Source: JBLHGU01 sp047615875 (GTDB lineage Bacteria > Pseudomonadota > Gammaproteobacteria > Arenicellales > CAJQKF01). Taken from it: DNA of 64,000 bases. The stretch spans positions 1-64,000 of the forward strand of contig JBLHGU010000001.1 of the NCBI GenBank assembly GCA_047615875.1, read 5' to 3'. Positions 54,102 to 61,712 of this stretch are shown one piece after another. The notes under the pieces are model-generated. The model was not told where the DNA came from. It ran no database searches and worked only from the letters and a program-made list of their open reading frames with translations. Both the position numbers and the translations under genes were made by a program. Every line of letters starts with the position of its first letter. Position 1 is the first letter of the stretch.

Positions 54102-55238
54102 ATGTCAACCGAGGCAATTGTAGTCGGTGCCGGCATAGCAGGTTCCATGACTGCATTGGCGTTGCAGCGTCGAGGGGTCAGCACGACTTTAATAGATCGC
54201 TGGGAGCCAGGTCATTCCAGAGCGTCATCCACTGACTATAATCGTATGATTAGAGCCATTCATGGCCACGATGAGTTCTATACTCTGTGGGCCAGGGAAG
54301 CTCGTGAGCGTTGGTTGGAACTACAGGCAGAGACTGGCCAGCGTCTGTATTACGAATGTGGTGCTTTGATTCTGGCGACCGAAGGACACTGTCATTGGGA
54401 AGATGCCACCGAAAAGACATTTCAGAAATTGGGTGTGCCACATCATAAGTTCGGGCGAGATGAAATTTCCCTGCGTTTTCCACAATTCAAATGTGACGAT
54501 ATCTCCTACGCTTTGTACGAGCCAGAGGCGGGCATGATTATGGCCCACCGAGCGGTAATCACCACCGTAGATTTATTTAAGCGCGAAGGTGGGGTGGTCA
54601 AGCGTGGCCGCGTTACCACCGACAATCAAGAACGATTGCATCTCGATGGAAAAGCATTAAACGCTGACTTTATGGTTGTTTGTACCGGTCCGTGGATGTC
54701 TGATATGTTTCCCAAAACCATCAAACCTATTGGCAATATTGTTGGTGTGAACGTACTTTATACCTCTACGCCCGATGGTAGTGAAGCTTTCGATCGGACA
54801 CAAATGCCCTGTTGGATTGATCATGGTCAGGGTTCATTCGGCATGCCTTCAGTAGAAGGCTGTGGCGTAAAGGCGGCAGTGGTTTTTCCAGATAAGATTG
54901 ATATTGATCAGGATGAACGGTTAGTGCGCCGCGAGACACTTTCACGAACGCGCCGGTATATCCAGAAACGCTTGCCGGGATTAGTTGGCGAGCGCGTGGT
55001 GGATTCAAAATTCAATCAGATAATATTGACCCCTGATACCCACTTTATCGTTGACTGGCACCCCGAGCAGAAAAATGTACTGATAGCCGGTGGTTGCTCT
55101 GGTCATTTGTTTAAGCACGGCCCAGTATTTGGTGATTTCGCCGCTGGGGTGGCCTGTCGAGAATATGGTACGGCGGCGCATTTTAAATTGGCTGGGCGCA
55201 GAAAACTCTCTGCCAAGGAAAGTCCATCCGGGCGTTAG
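54102..55238 (+). CDS. sarcosine-oxidase-type FAD amine oxidase (BMC operon)
   Basis: 378 residues of the monomeric sarcosine oxidase/N-methyltryptophan oxidase family. IVVGAGIAGSMTALALQRRG is the FAD fold, and R48 in STDYNRMIRA and K257 in GCGVKAA match the MSOX active-site Arg49 and O2-activating Lys265. ILTPDTHFIVDWHPEQKNV and CSGHLFKHGPVFG close the FAD site. The position of the cysteine that covalently holds FAD in MSOX (Cys315) is N305, so flavin is probably noncovalent. Expected reaction: oxidation of an N-alkyl or primary amine to imine/aldehyde plus H2O2 (or reduced flavin). First gene of the BMC operon. Confidence 0.82.
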   Translation: MSTEAIVVGAGIAGSMTALALQRRGVSTTLIDRWEPGHSRASSTDYNRMIRAIHGHDEFYTLWAREARERWLELQAETGQRLYYECGALILATEGHCHWEDATEKTFQKLGVPHHKFGRDEISLRFPQFKCDDISYALYEPEAGMIMAHRAVITTVDLFKREGGVVKRGRVTTDNQERLHLDGKALNADFMVVCTGPWMSDMFPKTIKPIGNIVGVNVLYTSTPDGSEAFDRTQMPCWIDHGQGSFGMPSVEGCGVKAAVVFPDKIDIDQDERLVRRETLSRTRRYIQKRLPGLVGERVVDSKFNQIILTPDTHFIVDWHPEQKNVLIAGGCSGHLFKHGPVFGDFAAGVACREYGTAAHFKLAGRRKLSAKESPSGR

Positions 55239-55270
55239 AGGGTTGTCGACAGAAAATAATTCCGTTAGTA

Positions 55271-55286
55271 TTTTGGATACAAAATC
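55271..55286. promoter_or_regulatory. second palindrome with shared TGGATACA core
   Basis: ATTTTG-GATA-CAAAAT, perfect 6-bp arms around the same GATA spacer as the site at 54050-54083. It lies in the 102-bp gap between the oxidase and the GS-like gene, 55 bp before the GTG start. A likely operator for the same regulator, and perhaps a second promoter. Confidence 0.55.
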
Positions 55287-55340
55287 CAGAATACAACGTT
55301 CAGTTCAAACACTAAACAAACTTAAGAGAGGATTGGAGAA

Positions 55341-56636
55341 GTGACCAGCAATGTAGAAATGTTGCCAGAAGGCACACATACCGTCGTTCTTGGTGTGGGC
55401 GATGCTAACGGCATCATGCGCGGCAAGCGTATCCCTGCCAGTCATTGGCCAACAATCTGCAAAAATGGCAATGCGCTATCGCTCGCAACGCTTGCTATCG
55501 ATATGACCTGTGACGTCTGGGATACGCCCTATGTCAATTTCGATAATGGCTATCCAGACATGCATATGTTTCCCATAGCTCCGCCAATAGCCTCTCCCTG
55601 GGAGTCCGGCGTGGCAATCTGTATGGGCTATGCAGAGGGCATGGATCATAAACCGGTACCAATTGATCCCCGTGGTGCGTTGATTGCTCAGTTGGAAAGA
55701 GCCGCGCAAATGGGCTATGACATTAATGTCGGTACCGAGTTAGAGTTTTATCTGCTAGATCCTGAGACTAAGCGTCCAAGAGATCAGGGTATTCAGGTTT
55801 ATAGCCTAAGCCGTGCCGCGGAGCTGGAGCATGTTCTTGGCCCCATCCGACAACACTTAAACGCTCTTGGCATTCCAATCGAGCAGTCAAATCCGGAATA
55901 TGCTGCAGGCCAGGTGGAAGTCAATATTCATTACGACGAGCCGTTGGTGGCAGCAGATCGAGTTGTCCTGTTTCGTGCCATGATCAAGGAACTCGCCATG
56001 CATCATGGCTATCTGGCAACTTTCATGTCGAAACCATTTCTGGAAGAGTCAGGCAGTGGTTTTCATACCCATCATTCATTGTGGAAGAATGGCGTAAACC
56101 AGTTCTCCGATAACGGAAAATTTAATGAGCTGGGTAAGTCCTATCTTGCTGGTTTGCAAAAGCGTATGCCGGAAACAGCATTGGTGAGTGCAACCACGCC
56201 AAATGCCTACCGTCGTCGTAAACCCTATACATTTTGTCCGATAAATTCTGCCTGGGGACTGGATAACCGTACAGTGGGGTTGCGCGTTATCGAGGGCTCA
56301 GATCATGCTGTTCGTGTGGAGAAGCGTGATGGATCTGCCGATTGTAATCCTTATTATTTATTGGCATCTGAAATTGCAGCGGGCCTGGATGGTATTGAAC
56401 AAGGCATGCAGCCCACCGAAATGTGTGCCGGAAATGCTTATGAGTTTGAGGACGCAGTGCCTTTACCTAACAACATAAATGATGCATTGGTCCTGGCGAA
56501 AAATTCTGACTGGCTGAGAGATGTGATCGGCGAAGATCGCCTGACCATCCTCATCCAACAGGCAGAGAGGGAAGTTGAATTTCTAGCAGCACCGATTAAC
56601 CCTGTTGAGCTGGAACGCTATCTGGGTAATTTCTGA
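55341..56636 (+). CDS. glutamine-synthetase-family ligase (BMC operon)
   Basis: 431 residues of the GS fold, nearer to gamma-glutamylamide-forming members (PuuA, GlnT, GMAS-like) than to housekeeping GlnA. DANGIMRGKRIP at the N-terminal beta-grasp, VGTELEFYLLD (metal Glu), SGSGFHTHHSLW, TTPNAYRRRKPY and RVEKRDGSADCNPYYLLA are conserved. It should join glutamate, ATP and an amine. In the operon it could gamma-glutamylate the amine substrate or capture released ammonia. GTG start behind GGAG; its TGA overlaps the ATG of the pentamer gene. Confidence 0.82.
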   Translation: MTSNVEMLPEGTHTVVLGVGDANGIMRGKRIPASHWPTICKNGNALSLATLAIDMTCDVWDTPYVNFDNGYPDMHMFPIAPPIASPWESGVAICMGYAEGMDHKPVPIDPRGALIAQLERAAQMGYDINVGTELEFYLLDPETKRPRDQGIQVYSLSRAAELEHVLGPIRQHLNALGIPIEQSNPEYAAGQVEVNIHYDEPLVAADRVVLFRAMIKELAMHHGYLATFMSKPFLEESGSGFHTHHSLWKNGVNQFSDNGKFNELGKSYLAGLQKRMPETALVSATTPNAYRRRKPYTFCPINSAWGLDNRTVGLRVIEGSDHAVRVEKRDGSADCNPYYLLASEIAAGLDGIEQGMQPTEMCAGNAYEFEDAVPLPNNINDALVLAKNSDWLRDVIGEDRLTILIQQAEREVEFLAAPINPVELERYLGNF

Positions 56637-56899
56637 TGCGTATCGGTCGAGTCACAGGTTCGCTCACTGCCACAATTAAGGAAGCCCAACTGGCGGCTAT
56701 CCGGCTGCTGGTGGTTGATATTGAGGATGGAACGGGCAATGTAATTGAGGCCGCTCATGTGGCTGTAGATACGCTCGGTGCCGGCACTGGCGATCTGGTG
56801 TTGCTAACCACAGGCTCAGCTGCTCGTATTCCAACAGAATATTCCGGTCTTTCAGTTGATGCATCAATCGTCGCAATTGTCGACAACATACATATTTAA
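56636..56899 (+). CDS. BMC vertex protein (EutN/CcmL pentamer, BMC-P)
   Basis: 87 residues of the EutN/CcmL/PduN family that caps the vertices of a microcompartment shell. MRIGRVTGSLTATIKEAQL at the start, LLVVDIEDGTGN, AAHVAVDTLGAGTGDLVLLTTGSAAR and C-terminal SIVAIVDNIHI are diagnostic. Overlaps the preceding gene by 1 bp. The only pentamer gene in the window. Confidence 0.95.
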   Translation: MRIGRVTGSLTATIKEAQLAAIRLLVVDIEDGTGNVIEAAHVAVDTLGAGTGDLVLLTTGSAARIPTEYSGLSVDASIVAIVDNIHI

Positions 56900-56947
56900 T
56901 TTACTTAAGTACCAATTAATCAAACCCAATTATTGAGGTAAGTACCC

Positions 56948-57241
56948 ATGGCAACTAAAGCAGAACTCGGTCAGACAGCACTTGGCATGATTGAAACCCG
57001 TGGTGTCGTCGCCGCAATTGAAGCCGCCGATGCAATGGTAAAGGCTGCAAATGTTCAGATTGTGCGTCAAAGCAAAGCAGGTGGTGGCCTGGTTTCTATT
57101 ATGATTCGCGGCGAAGTCGGTGCAGTCAAAGCTGCTACTGATGCCGGTGCCAGCGCAGCCAATAAGGTTGGCGAAGTGGTTGCAGTTCATGTAATCCCTC
57201 GTCCGCATGACGAAGTGGAAGCTGTTCTGGCTGAAATCTAA
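56948..57241 (+). CDS. BMC hexameric shell protein (BMC-H)
   Basis: 97-residue single Pf00936 domain, closest in pattern to PduA/EutM: ALGMIETRGVVAAIEAADAM, KAANVQIV, GGLVSIMIRGEVGAVKAATD and VHVIPRPHDEVE. The pore-lining loop reads KAGGGL where PduA has KIGSGL, so the pore is small and glycine-lined. A strong TTGAGGTAAG ribosome-binding site suggests high expression as the main facet protein. The only BMC-H gene seen. Confidence 0.97.
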   Translation: MATKAELGQTALGMIETRGVVAAIEAADAMVKAANVQIVRQSKAGGGLVSIMIRGEVGAVKAATDAGASAANKVGEVVAVHVIPRPHDEVEAVLAEI

Positions 57242-57298
57242 AAGCTGATCCTTGATCATTAACGACGTGAATAATTAAACGTCTCTATCGGGGAAACT

Positions 57299-58495
57299 AT
57301 GGATAACGATTTCGAACAATTTACCCGCGCTGTACAGGAAAACAAGGGCTCTGTCAGAGTCGCTGAAACTGCTCAAAAAATTGATCGGGTATGCGTTCTT
57401 GGCGGTGGCCTGGATGGCAGAATACTTGCGGCATTGTGCCTAGCGGAAAATGCCGCCGTTACTCTGTTTAGTGCCTATGGTGCTGAGTTGAATGACCTGC
57501 GCAAACGGGGTGGAATCACCTTGCGAGGTGAGGGCCCTATCGGCACGTTTCAGGTTGATCAGGAATCTGTTCCTTCAATTCAGATAACCGCAGAGCTGGA
57601 TGCTGCGGTGGCAGACGCTGATTTAGTTATTCTGACAGGCCCGGTACATAAGCAACGTACTTACGCCATGGTTCTGGCGGACCATCTACGTGACGGGCAA
57701 ACGCTGCTCATCGCTCCAGGCAGAACTCTGGCGGCTATGGAAACCAACTGGTTATTGCGGGTTGGTGGTTGCCAGGCGAATATTTCGGTGGTTGAAATGT
57801 CTGGGCTGCCTTATTGGGTACATAGCCGCGACGGTCACTTTGATTTATGCAAGGCCAGTGGGGTTAGTGCGGCGTGTTTGCCATCAGGACAGCCTGCACT
57901 GCAATCCGCCCTACAAAAACTGTTGCCAGGTACAACTGGAACGCTATCGACATTATCCAGCAGTTTTTCCGATGCAAGTGGTGCCGTCGAAAGCGTCGCG
58001 TTATTACTGGGTGGTTCACTGGTAGCTCAGCCTGCTAAGTCAATTCCTAATGGTGCTGTACCTCTGCAGGAGAATGCCACCTTTCATAGTTTGTTAGAAA
58101 GTGAATCGAGTCGTAATTTGGTTGCTCAATTATTGTCCGAACGTCGCAAGGTTGCGCGGAAGTTTGGCGTGCGTGGATTGCCTGACGATGAGCAATGGAC
58201 TGATATGGCTGCGGGAAGCAAGAAGGGCAGTGGTAGCCGGCCAATACCGAATACAGAACATGCCAGAGGCATGTTGCGCTGTGCCGTAACAGGTTCTCTG
58301 GTACCACTTCAGTCTGCTGGTGAGATGACTGGTACGCCCACACCTTCTACAGATGCCATGATTAATTTAGCCAGTGCCGCCCTGGGTCATGATTTAGCCA
58401 GTGCGGGTCGTCGCTTAAATTCTATGGGTATTAGCCCGGGTAGTTCCGATGAGGTTAGAAAGCAGGTTGAAGCCATGATAAAAGGGGAAGCATAG
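57299..58495 (+). CDS. opine-dehydrogenase-family protein with N-terminal extension (BMC operon)
   Basis: 398 residues. After about 27 extra residues (MDNDFEQFTRAVQENKG...) comes a Rossmann fold, RVCVLGGGLDGRILAALC, then LRKRGGITLRGEGPIG. The C-terminal helical domain includes TGSLVPLQSAGEMTG and TPSTDAMINLASAALGHD, diagnostic of the octopine/nopaline dehydrogenase family. These NAD(P)H enzymes form or split N-(carboxyalkyl) amino acids. The extension could be an encapsulation tag; its MDND start is shared with the aldehyde dehydrogenase. Stop overlaps the next GTG (TAGTG). Confidence 0.8.
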   Translation: MDNDFEQFTRAVQENKGSVRVAETAQKIDRVCVLGGGLDGRILAALCLAENAAVTLFSAYGAELNDLRKRGGITLRGEGPIGTFQVDQESVPSIQITAELDAAVADADLVILTGPVHKQRTYAMVLADHLRDGQTLLIAPGRTLAAMETNWLLRVGGCQANISVVEMSGLPYWVHSRDGHFDLCKASGVSAACLPSGQPALQSALQKLLPGTTGTLSTLSSSFSDASGAVESVALLLGGSLVAQPAKSIPNGAVPLQENATFHSLLESESSRNLVAQLLSERRKVARKFGVRGLPDDEQWTDMAAGSKKGSGSRPIPNTEHARGMLRCAVTGSLVPLQSAGEMTGTPTPSTDAMINLASAALGHDLASAGRRLNSMGISPGSSDEVRKQVEAMIKGEA

Positions 58496-59874
58496 TGGAT
58501 AACGACTTACTTTCTATTGCTGCTGCAAGACGTGCTAGCGAGAATGCCTGGGATGCCTTTCAGAAATTCAGGGTGTTTGACCCGGCTGATATTGATGCCA
58601 TCGTTGAAGCAATGGCCCGCGCTATTGAACCGGAAGCTCGCCGTCTGGGTGAAATTGCCGTAGAGGAAACCGGTTACGGTAACGCTGAAGATAAACGACT
58701 GAAAAATTTGTTTAATGCGGTCTCTGTCGCAGACTGGTTGCGCGATGTTAAAACTCTGGGACTATTGTGGCGCGATGAAATTACCAAAGTGGCGGCTATT
58801 GGCGAGCCGATGGGAGTGGTAGCTGCATTAATTCCAGTTACCAATCCAACTTCAACAATTATTTATAAAGTTCTGTCTGCTGTTAAATCGGGCAATGCCA
58901 TTGTCTGTGCGCCTCATCCTCGCGGCGTACGTGCCGGCGTAGAAACAACCAGGGTTATGGCTCGGGCTGCAGAGCAGCTTGGTGCACCGAAGGGACTTAT
59001 TCAGTGCCTGGAATCCGTAACCATTCAGGGCACTGCTGAACTAATGAAGCATCGTCGAACCTCTGTCGTGTTAGCGACCGGCGGGCCCGGCATGGTTAAA
59101 GCAGCTTACTCTTCGGGCAAACCTACTCTTGCCGTAGGGGCAGGCAATGTACCGTGTTTTGTGCATTCGTCCATGGCATCTGAATTGGCTGAAGTGGCAG
59201 AGCAAGTCATTGTTTCCAAATCTTTTGATTATGGAACAGCCTGCGTTTCAGAACAGGCTGTTATTGTTGAACGAAAACTAAGTCGTGAGTTAAAGGCTGA
59301 ATTCAAATTACGTGGTGCCTATTTCTGTACGCCGGCTCAATCCGAACGACTGGGAAAAGTAATTTTCACCGACAGGAATATGATGAATCCTGACCGTGTT
59401 GGGCAATCACCTCAGGTGCTTGCTGATCTGGCAGAAATCCCCTTGCCACCAGGCGTTCGTGTGCTGGTTTCCGATCAGTCCGAAGTCGGTTGGCAGGCGC
59501 CGCTTTCAGCAGAAAAATTGAATCCTGTTTTAGCCTGGTACGAGGTAGACAATACGGCTAAAGGTATTCAGGTAGCTGAAGACATTGCCCGTTTCGGCGG
59601 CTGGGGGCACACAGCAGTACTGCATAGTAACGATGCAGAAGTCACTGCCGAGTACAGTCGATTACCGGTGGGTCGAATTATTGTTAATACACCAGGTATC
59701 CACGGCGGCATGGGTTTTTCTACTGATCTTGAGCCAAGCTTTATGTTGGGCACCGGTACTTCATCGGGTTCCATTGTTTCCGATAATGTGACCGCACTAC
59801 ATCTTATTAATATTAAACGTGTTGCCTATGAGTCCAGGCCGTGGCGCGACATCTATCAAGTTTACGGAGAATAG
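58495..59874 (+). CDS. CoA-acylating aldehyde dehydrogenase (BMC signature enzyme)
   Basis: A 459-residue member of the EutE/PduP/AdhE-N family, oxidising an aldehyde with NAD+ and CoA to acyl-CoA. ALIPVTNPTSTIIYKVLSAV, RRTSVVLATGGPGMVKAAY, AVGAGNVPCF and catalytic C250 in SFDYGTACVSEQAV are the acylating signatures. The N-terminus (LLSIAAARRASENAWDAFQK) is amphipathic, but much of it is the normal first helix, so a separate encapsulation peptide is not obvious. GTG start. It is the expected core enzyme of a metabolosome. No phosphotransacylase accompanies it. Confidence 0.9.
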   Translation: MDNDLLSIAAARRASENAWDAFQKFRVFDPADIDAIVEAMARAIEPEARRLGEIAVEETGYGNAEDKRLKNLFNAVSVADWLRDVKTLGLLWRDEITKVAAIGEPMGVVAALIPVTNPTSTIIYKVLSAVKSGNAIVCAPHPRGVRAGVETTRVMARAAEQLGAPKGLIQCLESVTIQGTAELMKHRRTSVVLATGGPGMVKAAYSSGKPTLAVGAGNVPCFVHSSMASELAEVAEQVIVSKSFDYGTACVSEQAVIVERKLSRELKAEFKLRGAYFCTPAQSERLGKVIFTDRNMMNPDRVGQSPQVLADLAEIPLPPGVRVLVSDQSEVGWQAPLSAEKLNPVLAWYEVDNTAKGIQVAEDIARFGGWGHTAVLHSNDAEVTAEYSRLPVGRIIVNTPGIHGGMGFSTDLEPSFMLGTGTSSGSIVSDNVTALHLINIKRVAYESRPWRDIYQVYGE

Positions 59875-59877
59875 GCT

Positions 59878-60507
59878 ATGGCTAGTAAATTAACCATCAG
59901 AGCGTTGATGCAAATCGACCGTTTACAGCCAAAGTTTGCGGCCTACAACGGTGCCACAGTGCAAGGCTCTATACCATTGGCAGGAGACACCATTCTGATT
60001 GGCGAAATTGCCCCTGGCAATGAAGTGTTTAGCTTGATTGACGTGGCCCTGAAAGCCAGCCGGGTTGAGGCAACCAGTCAGATTGTAGAGCGCGAATTCG
60101 GATTTTTTATTTTACGCTCCCCATCAAATGCGGAGGTCAGCGCTGCCCGCGACGCGATTCTTTCTGAACTTGGCATGTCATTGGAAGATCGTATTAAACC
60201 GGTTGTAGAGTCTACTCAGATAATTACTTCCGTTGAGCCCTATCAGGCACAGTTATTAAACAAGTGGTCAGCTGGAACACTGGTTGTACCTGGTAAAACG
60301 CTGGGCATTATAGAGTGTGCACCTGCCGCCTATATTTCCATTGCTGCAAATGAGGCTGAGAAAGCTGCTGAAATTGATATTGTGCAAGTCAGAGCGGTTG
60401 GCCGTTACGGTCGTTTGTTTTTCTCCGGTAGTGAAGACTCAGTGAAAACGGCCATCGATGCTGCCAGCGAAGCAATAAGAGATGTAACTGGCAAGGCGAG
60501 TAGTTAG
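59878..60507 (+). CDS. BMC trimeric shell protein (BMC-T, tandem domain)
   Basis: 209 residues with two BMC domains (about 1-95 and 115-205), each ending in a FFILRSPSN / LFFSGSED edge. The N-domain has IAPGNEVFSLIDVALKAS and the C-domain KTLGIIECAPAAYISIAANEAEKA, typical of trimers that form pseudohexagonal tiles, some with gated pores. Begins 3 bp after the aldehyde dehydrogenase stop. With one BMC-H and one BMC-P it makes a minimal three-component shell. Confidence 0.93.
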   Translation: MASKLTIRALMQIDRLQPKFAAYNGATVQGSIPLAGDTILIGEIAPGNEVFSLIDVALKASRVEATSQIVEREFGFFILRSPSNAEVSAARDAILSELGMSLEDRIKPVVESTQIITSVEPYQAQLLNKWSAGTLVVPGKTLGIIECAPAAYISIAANEAEKAAEIDIVQVRAVGRYGRLFFSGSEDSVKTAIDAASEAIRDVTGKASS

Positions 60508-60521
60508 TTCGGGTTACTTAC

Positions 60522-61712
60522 ATGAGCACCAAACGAAGCGTAATCACTGACGAACATGTTCACGACGCCTTTCGCAAGGGCAGACAGTTTATAGAGGTGC
60601 TGCCGAATACAATTGTTACCGCTCAGGCCAGGGAAACCGCCCAACGTCTGAAAATAGCCCTGCGTGATGGCCCTTTGGAACAACCGCTAGTCGTAAAAAC
60701 AGACGGCTCTACGGCTATGCGAAGAGTGCTGTTCCGTCGTCATCCAGCCTTCGAACCACCACGCCGACAATCTCAACGTGGAGCCGCAAAAATACCCCAC
60801 CTGGCGCTAGTTGGCGCAGGTGGTGTAGGCATGAATATTGCCCATCTAGCAGCTAATTGTGAGATGGCCGATAATATTTCCATTATTGACGTCTTGCCAG
60901 GAGCAGCCGAAGCAGTTGCGCTTGATTTGCAACACAGCTCTGGCGTTAGTCGATCAAGCACACATCTGGTTGGTGGCACGGGTCTTGGCCTGGTTGCGGA
61001 TGCTGATGTAGTTGTCGTTACCGCAGGAAGGCCACGTACACCAGGTATGACCAGAGCAGATCTGCTGACCATCAATGGTCGGGTTATAAACAGCGTGGGT
61101 GAACAAATTGCCAATCTGGCGCCTAATGCAATTGTTATAGTCGTTAGCAATCCGCTGGATGAAATGACATTCAAAATGCTCCAGGTCACCGGCTTTCCCC
61201 GTGAACGTGTTCTGGGCATGGCAGGCACGCTGGATAGTTCAAGATTTCGTTTTGCGCTAGCTAAAGCGGCCGGTGTATCGGTAAACGCTGTAGAAGCCAT
61301 TACGCTTGGTAGTCACGGCGAGGAAATGGTGCCGGTGGCGTCGAAGGCCACAATAAAGGACAGAAGCCTGGATGTATTTCTGAGTTCACAGCAAATCGAA
61401 CAGTGCCGAATGGAAACCATTGGTGGAGGCGCCGCAGTCGTTGGTTTGAAAAAAACCGGTTCCGCTACGCTTGCTCCGGCCCAGGCGACAGTTGAGTTGC
61501 TTGATCATATTCGTGGTGCCCGCGCCGGTTCTGTACCTGTTTCCGTGTTGCTTAAAGGAGAGTATGGCATCCACGATACCGTGGTTGGAGTGCCGTGCAA
61601 GCTGGGTCGTTCCGGTGTAGTTGAAATTGTTGAGCTGAGTCTCGCTGAAAAAGAAATTGCCGAATTAAAGGCAGCCGCTAAAGCGGTCAAGTCTCGCCTG
61701 GAAAGTAGCTAA
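60522..61712 (+). CDS. LDH-like malate dehydrogenase with N-terminal BMC-type module
   Basis: 396 residues. Residues 88-396 are a lactate/malate dehydrogenase: ALVGAGGVGMNIAHLAA, ISIIDVLPG (Asp for NAD+), TAGRPRTPGMTRADLL (the Arg that favours oxaloacetate/malate), VVSNPLDEMTF and catalytic His in LGSHGEEMVPV. Residues 1-50 carry VITDEHVHDAFRKG and TIVTAQARETAQRLKIAL, resembling the small IT...G...(V)TPxARExA domain at the N-terminus of EutT and other BMC-linked proteins. A basic linker follows (RRQSQRGAAK). The module may target or dock the enzyme in the lumen; the enzyme may recycle NAD+. Stop overlaps the next ATG. Confidence 0.82.
   Translation: MSTKRSVITDEHVHDAFRKGRQFIEVLPNTIVTAQARETAQRLKIALRDGPLEQPLVVKTDGSTAMRRVLFRRHPAFEPPRRQSQRGAAKIPHLALVGAGGVGMNIAHLAANCEMADNISIIDVLPGAAEAVALDLQHSSGVSRSSTHLVGGTGLGLVADADVVVVTAGRPRTPGMTRADLLTINGRVINSVGEQIANLAPNAIVIVVSNPLDEMTFKMLQVTGFPRERVLGMAGTLDSSRFRFALAKAAGVSVNAVEAITLGSHGEEMVPVASKATIKDRSLDVFLSSQQIEQCRMETIGGGAAVVGLKKTGSATLAPAQATVELLDHIRGARAGSVPVSVLLKGEYGIHDTVVGVPCKLGRSGVVEIVELSLAEKEIAELKAAAKAVKSRLESS

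Noticed and set aside
54102..59874. Standard Puu putrescine pathway (PuuA/B/C) inside a BMC
   Set aside because: The aldehyde dehydrogenase has CoA-acylating rather than PuuC-type motifs, there is no PuuD hydrolase, and the flavoprotein is closer to MSOX than PuuB; kept only as an analogy.
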